This document shows, one piece after another, positions 37,081 to 50,110 of a stretch of 64,000 bases of DNA. The translations under genes were made by a program, and so were the position numbers. The notes under the pieces are model-generated. The model did no database searches and was not told where the DNA came from. It worked only from the letters and a program-made list of their open reading frames with translations. The stretch comes from Anoplolepis gracilipes. Its lineage: Eukaryota > Arthropoda > Insecta > Hymenoptera > Formicidae. The stretch's first letter is position 1. Each line of letters starts with the position of its first letter. The stretch is taken from assembly GCF_047496725.1 (NCBI RefSeq), contig NC_132974.1:4037501-4101500 (forward strand), in the 5' to 3' direction.

Positions 37081-37480
37081 AAAATATTTAGTGAAATCGA
37101 ATGATAAAAATTCTTACTTGAAACATATTTTTATTTGAAAATTGTCGTAATAATATATAATTTAATCTCAATCATGTGATTTATCTATAAGTATTCATGT
37201 CATGGAAATGCATCTGAATATGCATTACATATAACACACACATTTAAATAATAATTTAATCTTAAAACAATTTTATCAACATATTACTGTTATTTAGCAG
37301 CATTATATATAGCTATAACAATAGCTTGACTATATATATTTGGTATTATATAGTTCTTTAACAATTATATCCAAAGAGAATTCTTGATAAAAAAAAGTGT
37401 ATGTCGATCTAAAAAGAAAACTCTTACATCAAAAAATTGTGGCGATTAGTCTTGTAACACACATATAAAGATGTGTATAT
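37081..37480. other. AT-rich linker
   Basis: A/T-rich. Nothing recognised. Confidence 0.55.
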
Positions 37481-37678
37481 AGAAAAGAAAAGAGACAGAG
37501 ACAGAGATTGCTATTCACGGAGAAGAGACATCAGACATCTCGCGCTCGTATATTCGACTGCTGGCGAAAAAGAACGTGAGGAAGGCAGCACGCGAACAAA
37601 TTAGCCCTCTATCGAAACAACTTCTCGGAATAGCCGTTACTCAGCAAGGATCGGGACCGTACTGTGGGCCGAGCAAAA

Positions 37679-37709
<31 letters not shown>

Positions 37710-38170
37710 ATGTGTCGTGCGAGAAGTCGAAAACTGAAAAAGGCTGGAGATGCAACGGAGTGAAGGGGGAGGCGTCGAAGAGGCGAGCGCGCCGACAAAG
37801 AAAATAAAAAATTACCGTACGAGGCATTTCGAATTTTTCAGCTCGGAGTCTCGCGGGGGAGGTCGGGGCGATGGTACCCTTGTATCTGGTCAATCCATGG
37901 ATAAACGAGTCGTTCGAATGGTGTTGAACAGGAGTGAATATTTATACGCGGGTCTTGCCTTCGCACCTTTTTTGCCGTTGTCGTTGTCGTCGTTGTCGTT
38001 GCCTTCCTCACGTTTCCACTTTCGCCAGCGATATCTTCTTGATTACCTGGTCCTAATTAATTCCTCAGGCTTATCTTTATTTTTACCACACCACGAAACC
38101 GCTAACGCGGCGACTGGACAGACCGATCGTTTCTTTGTGCTAAGGTGGAAAGAGGGATGACGGTCGCGAA
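37481..38170. other. GC-richer block with GA and GTCGTT repeats
   Basis: Contains a GA microsatellite and a GTTGTC-type tandem stretch at about 37977-38002. The 136-codon frame (37750-38160) has no domain. Confidence 0.45.
37682..37709. repeat. (GA)n microsatellite
   Basis: About 14 GA units. Confidence 0.9.
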
Positions 38171-39190
38171 AAACTAGTATGGTCATCGACTTTTGGATGT
38201 CATGAAGACACTACTGTTATTTACCAACGATTGCGTGGAAAAGATTACACATTAATATGATCACGTCGTTCATCGTAATTCTCTTATATCTTCGTAATAG
38301 AAATAGCTGTTTTTATCCATATTAATCATCCGCACACACACATTTTCAAAGTATTTGAAGTAATTGTTTACCATCAATAACTGTCTGAAATCTTTATAAA
38401 ATGTTTTAAATAAAAAATAGAGAATTAGAAAATGGTGGTTATTTTTGGTCATCGACAAAGAGGCTAAAATAAAAAAATTATTGATAAGCTCATTTATGAA
38501 TATTAATTCGGAGTGTAATTTTGTCTTCTCGAAAGAATTCTTGAACTGCAAAATATTTCGGCCAAATAATAAAAACGTATGACTGTTGAAATTGTAATTA
38601 AATATTTCTCAATAATTCAATATCTAAACGTACATTAATGTCTTTTACTTTTTTCTTGGGTCGTGTAGGCGTCATTGGTGACGTCATAAAGAGAGGTAGG
38701 TCACGGCCAAGCCTTCGACTTCGGCGAGCGGTTCGGTCCGTAGCTATAGAACGATATTCGACGGAGGTCGAACGTTGCACGTGTCATACGGGAATATCAC
38801 ACATGTGAATTTTTCCTGACAATAACAGTTGTTTTCCTCAGAAGTAATTCACAAAAAAATAATAAGTACAATACATTTGTTAGCTGATACCGATCAATTG
38901 GTACTGAAGGTTTCTCAATCAATCGTTAATGGATAATGTTTGATCAATTATCTTCAAATGTAGTAAACACAATATTTGCACTAGCAATATTAGCACCTAA
39001 CTATTTTTATTTCTTTCTGTGATCGATTGATACATTACGACGTAGGTAACTATATTTCTTAGTAATTAAATACGCGATTTATTTCGCTTGCCACTTTTTT
39101 TTCTAAAATTTACCGATATCCTTATTACGAAGTACGAAATGACGCGTGCCTGAAAATATACTCGGTAAAGAAGTAGTGTTTAGCAGCAGA
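38171..39190. other. AT-rich stretch with a small CpG pocket
   Basis: The pocket at 38650-38780 holds a TGACGTCA palindrome (38679-38686). The rest is A/T-rich without features. Confidence 0.45.
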
Positions 39191-40390
39191 AAAAATAATG
39201 AGGACGTTAATATTGACGGTACGATCTTCTTGATAAGCGTGGTAACGAGATGTAACCGCGCGTCTCTACGCCGGGAGGTATGTATCATTTTTAAGCGCCG
39301 GAAATGAGTTATTAGCGGATGCGCGGCATGCATTCAATTGTCCTGATTTGGAAACCTCTGATCTGATCCCCCTTTCGGGTAGACGAATTTAAGTCACTAC
39401 GCTTCCGTGCCGCTGATCATTACTGTCAGCAATTTCTTCCATAGCGAGAGAACCGTCCAATAACATAACGTCATGTTCGGATTGAATTACTGCTATATCG
39501 ACAAGATATTTTTTGCTTCAAAATTATTTTTCGCGTAATCGATTATTTGAAATTATTTACATTCATGTGCTTTACATGTTCTCATGCAAAATAATTTTAT
39601 ATTTATTTATTTTACACATCAGAAGGAGCTTCTAAAATTCTACAATTATGAAAGAAAATATAAATTTATAAACTTTAACTTTTTTAGTCATACACATGAC
39701 AGTTTTTTTTAACACTATTTTTCACGTCAATTTTACGCGTACCTCGATTATTTTAAAAATCAAAATCCAGAAGTGGATTATTTTTCAATCTGCACGACGA
39801 CCTCGAATTTATCGAAACGCTCGGCTTTTAATTATGATAACGAGTGTATAAATTAACTGCCAAACTGCCGATGGCGGATGCTGTTTTAAATTAGATTTTA
39901 ATTAATTTACACAGTCACGATCGCACGCTTTTATCAGATTCGCGTGGTACGACGACGCACTTGAAATTCTGAGAACGACGGCACTTTACGACGACCTAAC
40001 GAAGCCACCTGCCTAGCAGCTCTGTCCACTCTGTTAATTTTAATCGGGTGAGACGCTTTCTCGCGAATTAGAGGGGGGGGCAGGGAAAGTGAGAAAGAGA
40101 GAGGAAATTTGTGGAATGAGGTGAGAAAAGAGAGCCACTCGGTCCTGTACGCTCGTAAAAGACCTTCGTATCGAAGTGTCGCACTAGCAGAGTCGCTTGG
40201 GAACGCCGAGCACGATCAAATGAATCAACAGAGACAATTAATAGCCGGGCAAGGGCCTTGGAAGAACGTCGGGACGCTGTCACCCCCGCGAAGCGAGGGT
40301 GCGGACAACAGATCTATCTGTATGTACGTTGAGTACACATTCCGAGAGTGTCAAAAACGCGAGGGACAATTTCTTAATCGACACGATTTA
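39191..40390. other. Mixed composition, two GC-richer pockets
   Basis: GC-richer at 39200-39470 and 39780-40380, A/T-rich between. A 95-codon frame (40109-40396) has no recognised motif. Confidence 0.45.
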
Positions 40391-40950
40391 ATTTAAATAT
40401 TTAATAATGTGTTGTATATAAATCTGAACAATTTGAATTATTTAAAAAGGAAATATTTTTTCGACAAAAAAATTACGTCAAAATTTTATTAAACATAAAA
40501 GTTTATTTAAAAAAAATTATTTTAATGAAATCGAATTTTTTTTATATATAACATTGCATGTATTTTATAATCTGAAATATTTAATCAAAGATAATTTATC
40601 ATAGACTTTTTAAAGTGCCAATACACGGGTGACACACACACAAATCTATTACCCGATAAATGCGTTACTGTGAAAGTTGGAGCTGACATAAATTCTCTAT
40701 CAATATTCAGTAGCGATATAATCTCGCTTGTATGATTTTATAGCTACAAATAGGTTTAATATAAAAAATTAATGTTTAGATGATTAGACTTGATTAGACC
40801 GAATTACATATTAAAAGTTTACTGTATCACATAAACAGGTTTTTTAGCTTTTATTTGTAATTAGTTACGCGCGTGTGTTTACATAAATTTGCATAAAACT
40901 ACATTACATACATTCATAAAACAAATTTAAAAAATAAATCTTTGTCATAG
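40391..40950. other. AT-rich linker
   Basis: A/T-rich. Nothing recognised. Confidence 0.55.
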
Positions 40951-41450
40951 CAATACTTGACTTATCATTGTCAAGTGCTCGACTTTCCGTTACGGGAAGA
41001 GCGCTCGATATACAAATACGCAAATCCGTGGGCGTCAACGGGCCACGAAAGGAAAATCTCTGCTCATTTAACGAGCCCAAGGGTTCAACCCTTCCGACGT
41101 TTCCACCCTCCGACAATATTTAATGCATGTTTTAAGCGTAATTAAATGGCAGAGGGTTTACCGTCTGCGACTACGGTCGCCCTCCCACGCAAATTATCGC
41201 ATTTAACTCCCTCCTTGCCAACCACCTCATCCTATCTACTTGCTTCCCTTCACCCCCGGGTCTCTCTTCGGCCACCCACGACGTAGCAACGGTATTTCAG
41301 AGCGGCTTCGTAAGTCATAATGTACTTTTCATTAGCTCCGCACCCCTTTCGCGACGCACATTCAGTCCTGGAATATTCATCGCTTCTCGCAACCCTTCCC
41401 TTCAGAAAATTCACCACTTTATAACTTCTACAGCGCACTCAACAGGTTTT
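40951..41450. other. GC-richer block
   Basis: Contains GGGTTCAACCC near 41080, which mimics a pol III B box, but no tRNA-like fold surrounds it. No gene recognised. Confidence 0.45.
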
Positions 41451-41860
41451 AATTATCACTGACACCTCATCGACAAACTGATTTTAAATGTGTGATGATT
41501 TATACTATAAAGTATAATTTTTCTTAGCTTAATTATTAAAAGTATTTTGCAATCACAGATTAATTATTTTTACCAATGAAATTGTAAGAAGTAAAAGTTT
41601 GGGTTTTAAAAAATTATTAGAATAATTTTTTTATAGTATATAATTGAAATATTAAATTAATGATTAAGCCCTATGCAAAGAATACTATTTCCAATATACA
41701 TAAATTTCCAAGTCTGTTTGTAAGAAAATTATTAATAGAGAAATTATAGCGAATTAATAATCGATTAATTATTGTAATTATTTCGTAATTTATCTCCAGT
41801 AGCATGTACATTTCTATTGAGAATATTAGTCAAGAAATGCATCGCCTTTAGTATCTATTA
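41451..41860. other. AT-rich linker
   Basis: A/T-rich. Nothing recognised. Confidence 0.55.
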
Positions 41861-42520
41861 CAGCGTTGCATTTTCTAATTTAGCGAGACCACCGCCTCGT
41901 TGCATCACCCTTCACGAATCGGTAAACTTACTCTTTCCGATCCTCGCAAGGGCTCCAAAGCTAAGAATAACCCTTGCTTTGCATCTCACCTGTTGCTCGC
42001 CAACCCTCGACATCCCCGATACCGGTGCTTCAGCGCGGGTGGCTAATTAAAGAGTCAGGCGGCGGCTGGTTTCGCGGCTGCTTAATACCCGGCACCTTCC
42101 GCTCTCCGAGCAGTGAGTTCGTAATCCTCCTCTTCCCCGTCAGTCGTTTGTTCTCTCATTCTCCTTGCCAGGGATGGGACACGGGTCGTGACATTCATTC
42201 CCGGTCTTTGTTCCTCTCGGTTTCCTCGAGAAATTAATTAGTTACTCCAGTTAAACAGGGGCGGACGGCGCCGCAGCAACTCTCATTTAGGGGATGTTTA
42301 TTTTAATTTCAGCCTCACAACGCGGTCTCCTCTCTTATCCGAGCTGAGTCTCGAGAGGCTGGTGACTTTTTTATTACTTAATTAACTTCCTTCTACTCCA
42401 AGATCGCGTCTTTCTTTCTACGTCACCGCTTCTCCAGTCACACGACCGACTTCTTCCCGCAAAGCGTACCCTTCGCGTCACCCTCTATCGCTGTGTTCTA
42501 CTTTCTTTAACGTCGTATTG
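41861..42520. other. GC-richer block with TAATTA cores
   Basis: TAATTA at 42044-42049 and 42235-42240. A T-rich acceptor-like TTTTAATTTCAG ends at 42312, but the nearest GT downstream (GTGACT at 42362) is a poor donor, so I do not call an exon. Confidence 0.45.
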
Positions 42521-43240
42521 AAAGAATAACTTCTTTTAACTAACTTGTAATTTTCTTTTAGAGACTTAAATATTCGCAGATGATTTTAACACATAATAAC
42601 AGTACATTACTGCTTTATATAGTAGTTATTTTGTATAGTAGTCACGTTATAAAATTATATAATAAGTACAATAATATTTAATCTTGATAATATGTGGTGT
42701 CTAAAAAATAATGAGAATGATATTTTTATACTCGTAACAGCCCTATGATAAAGGGATTGTTAGTGATTGGAAAAGTCATTTAAATTATAACATTTTGTAC
42801 AACAAATTATTTCACTAATACGACAAATGATCACACTACGAAAGCACAGAATTGACTGAATTAGGTCTATCTAGAGCAGGTCTTTAGAAAGGAGAAGCAA
42901 CAACTGATCATTGTGATCACCTTTGCTTTTGCGACCAGCTTTTTTAGATTCTAGAGGCAACGAGGTAAATCCGCCATTTGTTATTGTCCAGTTTTTTATT
43001 GGCTACTAGCTACTACGATCTCATTTAAGGAACATGTATATAAACATATTTCTTCTTATTTTATAAATATAACATACTTAAATATAATATATTAACGATT
43101 TAAGTGGTCACGTATGGTCAATTTTTTCTTTATTCCCGATTGCTGTCAATCGAAAGCAAGCAAAAACAGAAAAAGTATACGTTTTATTTTCACCAATTGC
43201 ATTTCTTGTACATACAGTGAAGTTTTACAAGACAATCTAA
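42521..43240. other. AT-rich stretch
   Basis: A/T-rich. A short TGATCATTGTGATCA palindrome-like sequence lies near 42907. No gene recognised. Confidence 0.5.
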
Positions 43241-43242
43241 AG

Positions 43243-43390
43243 GCCATAGCACACGGAAAAATTTAAACAATAAAACTTGAGACTTAAGAATTTTCATTCA
43301 TTTCAGCGTTGCTCTAAATAACTACTTACGTTCTTTTTGATTGGCCGATTCGCTTACTATTTAAGTTTTTTCTCGTGCCATAAACACTAA
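43243..43390. mobile_element. Possible short inverted-end element, about 150 bp
   Basis: The left end GGCCATAGCACACGGAAAAA and the right end, reverse-complemented as TTTATGGCACGAGAAAAAAC, share most bases with small gaps. No clean target duplication. Could be a decayed MITE or a chance match. Confidence 0.3.
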
Positions 43391-44380
43391 AATATAAGTA
43401 TACTGGAAGAGGCCAAGACCAGGAAAACGTGGTAAAGATACATATCTTTATCTAGGAAATTGTATCATATGCACGTTTTTTAAATCTGTTTGTCACGTAG
43501 CACTCCTGAAGGGCACAGAATAAACTACGTATTTTGTGTTTACGTTAAGATAGCCCACTCCCACCAATAGAATTTTTAGACTGTCTATAAGAGCGTGGTT
43601 ATATGTACCATGACTTGTATAATGTTACGATAAGATTACGATCTTGGACTAAAATATTATTTTATTTTTTTAATTCTTTATTGCTCGTTTTTCATATATA
43701 TTATAAATTTTTTTTAAGAAATTTATTACGACTTTAATTCTCAAAAATCGAATTGATGAACGAATTGTATCAGTGGATTAAAAAATCGATTTTTTATTAA
43801 AAGGATTGATTCATATAAAATCGAAGGAAAGAATTGAACAGAAAAGAATCAATTTAAAAAAAATCGATTTTTGGAAAAAGAGATCGATCTTCTGAAAATC
43901 GATATCTCTTTACTAGTATATACCTGTGTATCGGATATAGAAGGATTTACTAAAGAAGGATCGACAAAAAAGATACATTGTATCTCTCTTTCTGTAGTCC
44001 CTCACTTCGGTGTAACACTCTTGTGCTTGTGAGAAAAAAGAGCAGCTTATACAGGACGACTACAATGATACATAGATCTGTTATGTTTATCATCTAGTGT
44101 TTTCTGTTCTCTTTCTCGATCCTATTTCAGTGCGTCAGAGTTCCTCCATTAATATAAGCTCTATGTTTGATTGTGAGACACACCTCGTATGTCATAAGAT
44201 ATTTTCGTGTCTTCTCAAAAAATTTCTCAAAAAAAAGTTCAATTGGATGTTTAAAAAATTATGGAATATTTTGATGAATAAATTTAAAAAAGAAATTCTT
44301 CTAAGAAACGAAATTTATTTGAACAACTTCGTCGATATATCAGCGTTTAAATTACTGCGAGGAACAGGTTTCGCCAGAAT
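43391..44380. other. AT-rich stretch with clustered ATCGAT-type motifs
   Basis: Between about 43745 and 43910 several AAAATCGATTTT- and GATCGATC-like sequences recur. No gene recognised. A 96-codon frame (44097-44387) is Phe/Lys/Leu-rich with no motif. Confidence 0.45.
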
Positions 44381-44587
44381 TCGTTAAGAGATGCGCAGCT
44401 TGACACGGATCTTACGAAACACGTAATTTCTGTATAATTAAAAATGTAATCAAATTGTTCCATACGGCGGTAATTAGAGATCTCGCATCCCCGGCAAACG
44501 AATTAAACATCGATCATGATCGCGCAGCACGTCGGACGAGGGCAACCGATCCTTGGAGAGTCGCATGCGTGCTCGCTTCTCGATGAG

Positions 44588-44609
44588 CTCTCTCTCTCTC
44601 TCTCTCTCT
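44588..44609. repeat. (CT)n microsatellite
   Basis: About 11 CT units, followed by TTTCTCTC. Confidence 0.9.
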
Positions 44610-45174
44610 TTCTCTCGGCGCAGTTTGGCCGCAATTATTTCCTCGTTATTTTTCACCGTGCGAGCGACTCGCGACCCGCTGCCTAATTATCGCCGTGAAG
44701 ATAATCATTCCGATGGACCGACCGCCGCCTGCCACCGCCCTCCCCGCCGCCGCCGGGCGACCGCCTCGTCCTCAAGAGAGAGAGCCTCGGAGAGGAGAAC
44801 CCTGTGATTATAATACCAGTATCGAATACGAGTCCCGAGTACGACGGTGTTAGCGCGAGCGAGAGGTAGAGAGAGGACGCGAATCGTTTCTCGCGAAATT
44901 GCTTACGGCTCTCCGCATTTCTGCACGTGAAACCCTCGCAACGCGGTCGGGCCCGAGCGTGCCGGTCAGGGCCGGGAACGCTCCCTTGCGTGCCGCGGTA
45001 CTCGAGAGGACACAGCAAATTAGGTGTTAGAGAACCGCGAATTTACGAGGTGACTTTTTTACGTACACGAGCGACGTAGCAAAAGACAAGTCTCGCCGAG
45101 AAAGAGTCGTACACTTCGAGTCTTCTCTTCCTTGCTGCTTACCGGCGAATTACGAAATGGCCACACATCCGGCC

Positions 45175-45196
45175 CTCTCTCTCTCTCTCTCTCTCT
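45175..45196. repeat. (CT)n microsatellite
   Basis: About 11 CT units. Confidence 0.9.
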
Positions 45197-45250
45197 TTCT
45201 CGTTGAATATGTTTCCGCAAGAGAAGTATGTTCCTAGAATATAATTAGAG

Positions 45251-45770
45251 AATAATGAGTTACGGGGAAAATGGGGATTTAGCGAGGTCTCATTAGTAAA
45301 TATGCGTTGACGCGTCAATGTTTTAAGTAATTGATCTCTGTTTTAATTATCTGCAAAAAAAAATCATGAATGTTGTTTGGTAAATTTAAATATCATATGT
45401 GAATTATATTTTTGAAATAGAGATATTTTTTTATAAAATATTTTGTTTTGTTTCTATAATTTAATTTTAAAACAAATATAGATATAGATACCATAATTAT
45501 AGATAATAATATAGAAATTATCTTTCTCGTTTTATTTGTGTTTCCAGGAATGTATTTTAATGTACATACTTTCAGAAAAAGTAGATATAAAAAAGATAAG
45601 ATATGCAATGTAAGAATATAAAATATATCTGTTTATTAATTTAATTTTTTAAGAAATAATATTCTAAATATTCCAATCTGAAGGCAAAGAATTTTATAGT
45701 ATGAAAATAATCATAAATCAATTAATTTCAGTAAACCTCTGTTAATGTATTGAAATCGTTTAAACGAAGC
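45251..45770. other. AT-rich linker
   Basis: A/T-rich. Nothing recognised. Confidence 0.55.
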
Positions 45771-46160
45771 ATGATTAACGAGGGGTTAGCAGTAAAGCTT
45801 TTAACCTCCGTGACACCGAGACCGGAAGTTCGCCTAATTAATTTCGGCCGTAGAAAAGAATCCCTCTGACGGGGGTTGGCTTTGCAATTAAGAAAACTGC
45901 GGGCAAGAAGGTGACGAGGAGGAAGAAGAGTAGCAAAAGGAAGTCGGTAGGAGGAGTGGAGAATCAGGATTATTTCGTTATGTCTCGCGGCGAGCCGAGT
46001 CGTCCGGCAATTAGCTGTCCTATAATTATCTCCCTCAGTCTTATTAGCTCATTCCACTTGAAGCAACGTTCTGTTGCGTTGATTAGGGGACAAAGTAATA
46101 TCCGGTAACAAAGTGCAATATCTCGACTACATCCCGCTTATCGCGCTGATATTCCAGCAA
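45771..46160. other. GC-richer block
   Basis: TAATTA core at 45835-45840 in CpG-containing DNA. No gene recognised. Confidence 0.4.
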
Positions 46161-47500
46161 ACAAATAAAAATATTTAATTAAGCTGTGTGCTAAGTAAAT
46201 ATAAATTAATGCGATAACTAATTCTCTTATAACTGTTATCAATTGAAACAATTTTAAAAAACGCAAATACATAATTACAATTTAAATTCCATATATTCTA
46301 CATTTAATATCAAATTTAATCATTTAATTTTGATTGTTTTTTTTTTCTTGTAATTATTATATCGCATTATACCATGAGTTAATAAGTTTATACTCCACAT
46401 TTAATTAAATATTTTTTTTATGGATACAGTGTGAAAAATGCGTAAGGGAATGATGCAGACGTAACATCTAAAATATATTTTTATATAACTTGTATCTTCT
46501 AAATCAGTTAGAAAATTGCAACTTTGAAACTTAAATAGTCAGATGCTTTTTTTTATTAGTATATATTGTTACTTTTTGCAGATATTAGATACGGTTCCAT
46601 ATCATTTTTACAGTTGACGAGTTTGAATAAGCCAGCATATTGAAAGTTGTATTTAATTCTTATCTCTGTCTTGAATTATTTCTTTAATATTGTGATTAAT
46701 ATTGAGAAAAAATATTTTTTATAACAGAAGAATGCTTTCTTTTCAATGGCTTAAACAATATTTAAGAAAGCACAGCTTTAGAATTATAAATTAAAGCATT
46801 ATAAATTATATTATTTAATTGTAAATTCTATTGTAAAGTTTTTCTAAGTACTTAGTCTTATTGCCATTTATCCTTTTCTGTAAAATCTTGCTACTGTATA
46901 ATGTAATGAGCACAAGAACAAAAACTGTTTATTTTGTACTTGCATTTTGTACTCACTTTCTTGCATTCTTTGTTATTGCCTTCATGCCCATATTTTTACC
47001 GAAATAAAAAATCTTTTTATTGTACAATTAACATATCTTCTTTTTAATACTCCTTAATTCTTGCAAATACGAATAGAAGAAGCTGACAATGAATGCAACC
47101 TGCAACTTATAATTTCCATTTTATTATGCTATCATATGATAATTTCTTTCATATTTCGTACTATACAAGACATACCTTGTACTATACAAGTAAAAAGTGA
47201 CCGCTTTTGAAATGGATTCTTGTTTTTTGTTTTTGACAGCGTAAAAATTGTCTTATGAGTAATGATTTCTTCAATTACTTGAACTCTAGACTACACATAC
47301 ATTATAGTTAAAGAATAATATATTTACTTTGAAGTTAATTTCGATATTGTAGATAAATAGCATCATAATTTATGAGCAATTTATTTAATGAGTTATCTAA
47401 TGATTCTTTAACTATTTCTTTTTTGTCTCATTTATTTTCTGCATTATTCTTATTTTTACTATGTGTGTATTTTCATAAAATTTCTATATTGACCAGAAAG
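46161..47500. other. AT-rich stretch
   Basis: A/T-rich. A repeated GTACTATACAAG (47159-47170 and 47179-47190) is the only local structure seen. No gene recognised. Confidence 0.5.
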
Positions 47501-47698
47501 TTAACTTTCTCACGGCGCATGTATAACTCGTCGATCCCGCGGTACGTATTTATCACTTTAATTCTTGACGCTGGGTCAAATTTCGCGGTGTCGCTTAACA
47601 ATTAGCGCCGATACATCAAACCTCGCTCATGCCATTAATCTTCATCAATAGCATCAGCATTCCTTCCTCTCTCGATACGTCCGTTTCGCCGTCTGCAG

Positions 47699-47719
47699 GT
47701 TGATCGAACGCAGCATATC
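47699..47719 (+). other. Very weak candidate 21-nt microexon
   Basis: A C/T-rich tract ending GTCTGCAG precedes, and GTAAGCTATG follows. Seven codons (VDRTQHI in one phase), open in the phases compatible with NELPVLCWRTYS or TSFQFYAGELIR. The surroundings are GC-richer, so there is no compositional contrast, and chance pairs of splice-like sites this close are frequent. Confidence 0.1.
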
Positions 47720-47740
47720 GTAAGCTATGTCGTTTGAAAA

Positions 47741-48050
47741 TCAGAAACTATGATTATAAATTCTTATAATATGCAAGTCAATGTTAATTACATTCTTAAA
47801 GATAAGAAATAAATAATAGCGATTACCAATTCATATATAGAATTTAATTCTTTTTAATCTAAAAAACTGTATACTTTTTTCACATCGAAGATAATTCCTT
47901 ACGTTACATATAAATTTCAATTTATCAATCTTATTATACTTTTTACTATGATAGAGATTTATCTTTTCAATAAAATATTTACTTTATCTATACATGGTAC
48001 TAGATAAGAAATCGAAATTAAGTCCCTCGCTAATCAAGTTTATTACTTTT
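47741..48050. other. AT-rich linker
   Basis: A/T-rich. Nothing recognised. Confidence 0.5.
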
Positions 48051-48290
48051 TTATTAAACTGACTAGAGAGATTCTTGCCACCACGCGGAAAACTACTCTG
48101 CTCCTTCAATCACGGTCAAGATTTTGTAGGGATCACGTGTTGCCACGTGAGAATGCGTGTCAGCGACGAGACCCGAGCGCCGCCGTTGTGCGCGGTTGGT
48201 TTAAGCGCGATTAATCTTCGTTAAGTAAGCAAGCAAGCGAGCCCTTCCATTCCGTGCGAACGCCCCGCGCACGAGAAACGCGCTCCCACA

Positions 48291-48353
<63 letters not shown>

Positions 48354-49150
48354 ATACACATATATACACAGGCACCATCGACACCTCGCGCGTATGGTGC
48401 ACCATGAGTAGCGAGCCATCTCGTCCGTTCCCTCCCTCGACTCTTGCTCTCTCTTTCTTATGTTGCTTTATGCACCGTCTCTTTCGCTTTATCCTCGTTT
48501 CTTTCATGTCGTATCTCTTCCTCGCGTCTCTCCGCGCCCGTTTAGTTATGCCAGAGTCCCGGTGTATACACACCGGAGCGCTGATTAAATCTGAGTAATT
48601 AAGGGAGTTAACCTCGACTTAACTTGACTTAACGCAGTCACGCCCGCTTGCCCACCCCTCATATTTGCGTCGTTTACACGCGCTTTACATTGTTCCAGTA
48701 GAGAAAAAGAGAGAGAAGCGCATCGTTCTCATCCTTCTTCATCTTTCTTTTTTCTTCGCTCTTCTTTGCATCCTGGGCCTCCTCATGTACGCATGCACGC
48801 ATGCTCGATTCACGGTTAATTACTATGCACCGCTAATTACACAGCTCGTGCCCGTCAGGGAAAAAAGTGCGCGCCGTTCCCGATGCAAATTAAACGCGTG
48901 GGCTGCCAATCGCGTCAGAGTTGCGCGAGCAACGAAATTGACTTTGTTGGCCGAGGGAATGGCGATTGGGCGTTGGTTAATTAGGGTCTCCGTGGTTTAG
49001 CGAGCGTGATTAGTGTCCGTCGAGGCGCGCGGGTAATGGTCGCGTAAGATTTATTTCTGTCTCCCGTGGCGTGTGACACGCATCGTACGAGCTTAAATTC
49101 CCGGTGTAACTTAAGTCGATTGTGCAAGTTTTAGTTCATACCGATACTTT
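48051..49150. other. CpG-rich block with a long CA microsatellite
   Basis: One of the largest GC-richer blocks in the window. TAATTA cores at 48817-48822, 48834-48839 and 48978-48983. Open frames across the CA tract on both strands (Thr-His or Val-Cys repeats) are artefacts of the repeat. Confidence 0.5.
48288..48369. repeat. (CA)n microsatellite
   Basis: About 24 uninterrupted CA units at the centre (48301-48348) with CATA interruptions on both sides. Confidence 0.95.
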
Positions 49151-49550
49151 CACCCTTGTAGTACAAAAGTCATGTAAAGACATAACTTCGTCTGTATGAT
49201 CTACTAATTAATTATAATTTCGACAAGAGGAATTTAATAATAAAATTCATGTTACAATTTTCTCATATATTAATTTATCTATTAATTTATACAAGAAATA
49301 TAATTTTTTTTAAACAAAGCATAGTTATATATGTATAGCTTACATTATTCTTTTTAATTATTTTTTGTTATATATTTAATAATTTTTTAAATTTAATCTA
49401 ATTAATCATAAAAATATTTAAAAAAATGTGAATCCAGTTAAAAGAATTGTTTAATTTAAACTTACATTATAATACTTGTGTTTTTGATTGAAAACATTTT
49501 TTTTCTTTTTCTCTCTTTCTCTCTGTTTATCTTTCCGCCATCCTTGCCAA
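49151..49550. other. AT-rich linker
   Basis: A/T-rich. Nothing recognised. Confidence 0.55.
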
Positions 49551-50110
49551 ATTCCTAGCGAGATATTAACCAAATGTCTTTCTAAAAACAGCGTCCACCT
49601 GCTTGATCAATTCGTGCAAAAAACGCGCGGAATGGAAACAAGCGTCTTGTCATTAAACTAGTCGGCCTGACATCGCCTATTGACATAAGCGTTCTTAGCA
49701 TCAGCATTGTAAACCAACGCATAACTCTTGCACGCGTACACTTTCTCGCATGCAGCGCAGCGCAGCGCAAGGCGTCGCGACGCGCATGGGTTCCGCTCGC
49801 GTTCGAGCATAGGAGGAGAGGTGCTTTGCCTAATTAACCCGGTCGGGTATTTCCGTCGCGTGACGTCACATGAGCCAGTTCGCCTGGCCCGCGGCCAGCT
49901 TTTCTCTCTTTTTCCCTCCTTCCCTCTCTGTTAAACTATAAACCATATTTTCACACCCACGCAACACAATTAGCCCGCGCCCCTCTCACAACTCGGAGAA
50001 TTATAATATCCACGAAGATGCGGTTGCTCAGCCAGAGATGGTGATGCACGAAACGAATGTTGCAAAGATAATGCGAATGTGCGGGTGGCGATGATGCTGC
50101 CACATGTAAA
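49551..50110. other. CpG-rich block with CRE and TAATTA
   Basis: Contains a GCAGC-type short tandem (about 49752-49769), TAATTA at 49831-49836 and TGACGTCA at 49861-49868. No gene recognised. Confidence 0.45.

Larger units (their letters stand above)
44381..45250. other. CpG-rich block with two CT microsatellites
   Basis: Strongly CpG-rich (44690-45010). The CT tracts are at 44588-44609 and 45175-45196. Open frames on both strands (60-111 codons) are Arg/Ser-rich and not recognisable. Confidence 0.5.

Noticed and set aside
36654..37082. 142-codon open frame with a protein-like second half
   Set aside because: No domain, no splice framing, overlapping open minus-strand frame. Left for a database search.
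41076..41090. GGGTTCAACCC, a pol III B-box look-alike
   Set aside because: No A box at proper spacing and no cloverleaf.
42313..42361. 49-nt exon candidate after TTTTAATTTCAG
   Set aside because: The donor (GTGACT) is poor and there is no compositional contrast.
48201..48598. Open frames on both strands across the CA microsatellite
   Set aside because: Val-Cys and Thr-His repeats come directly from the dinucleotide repeat.
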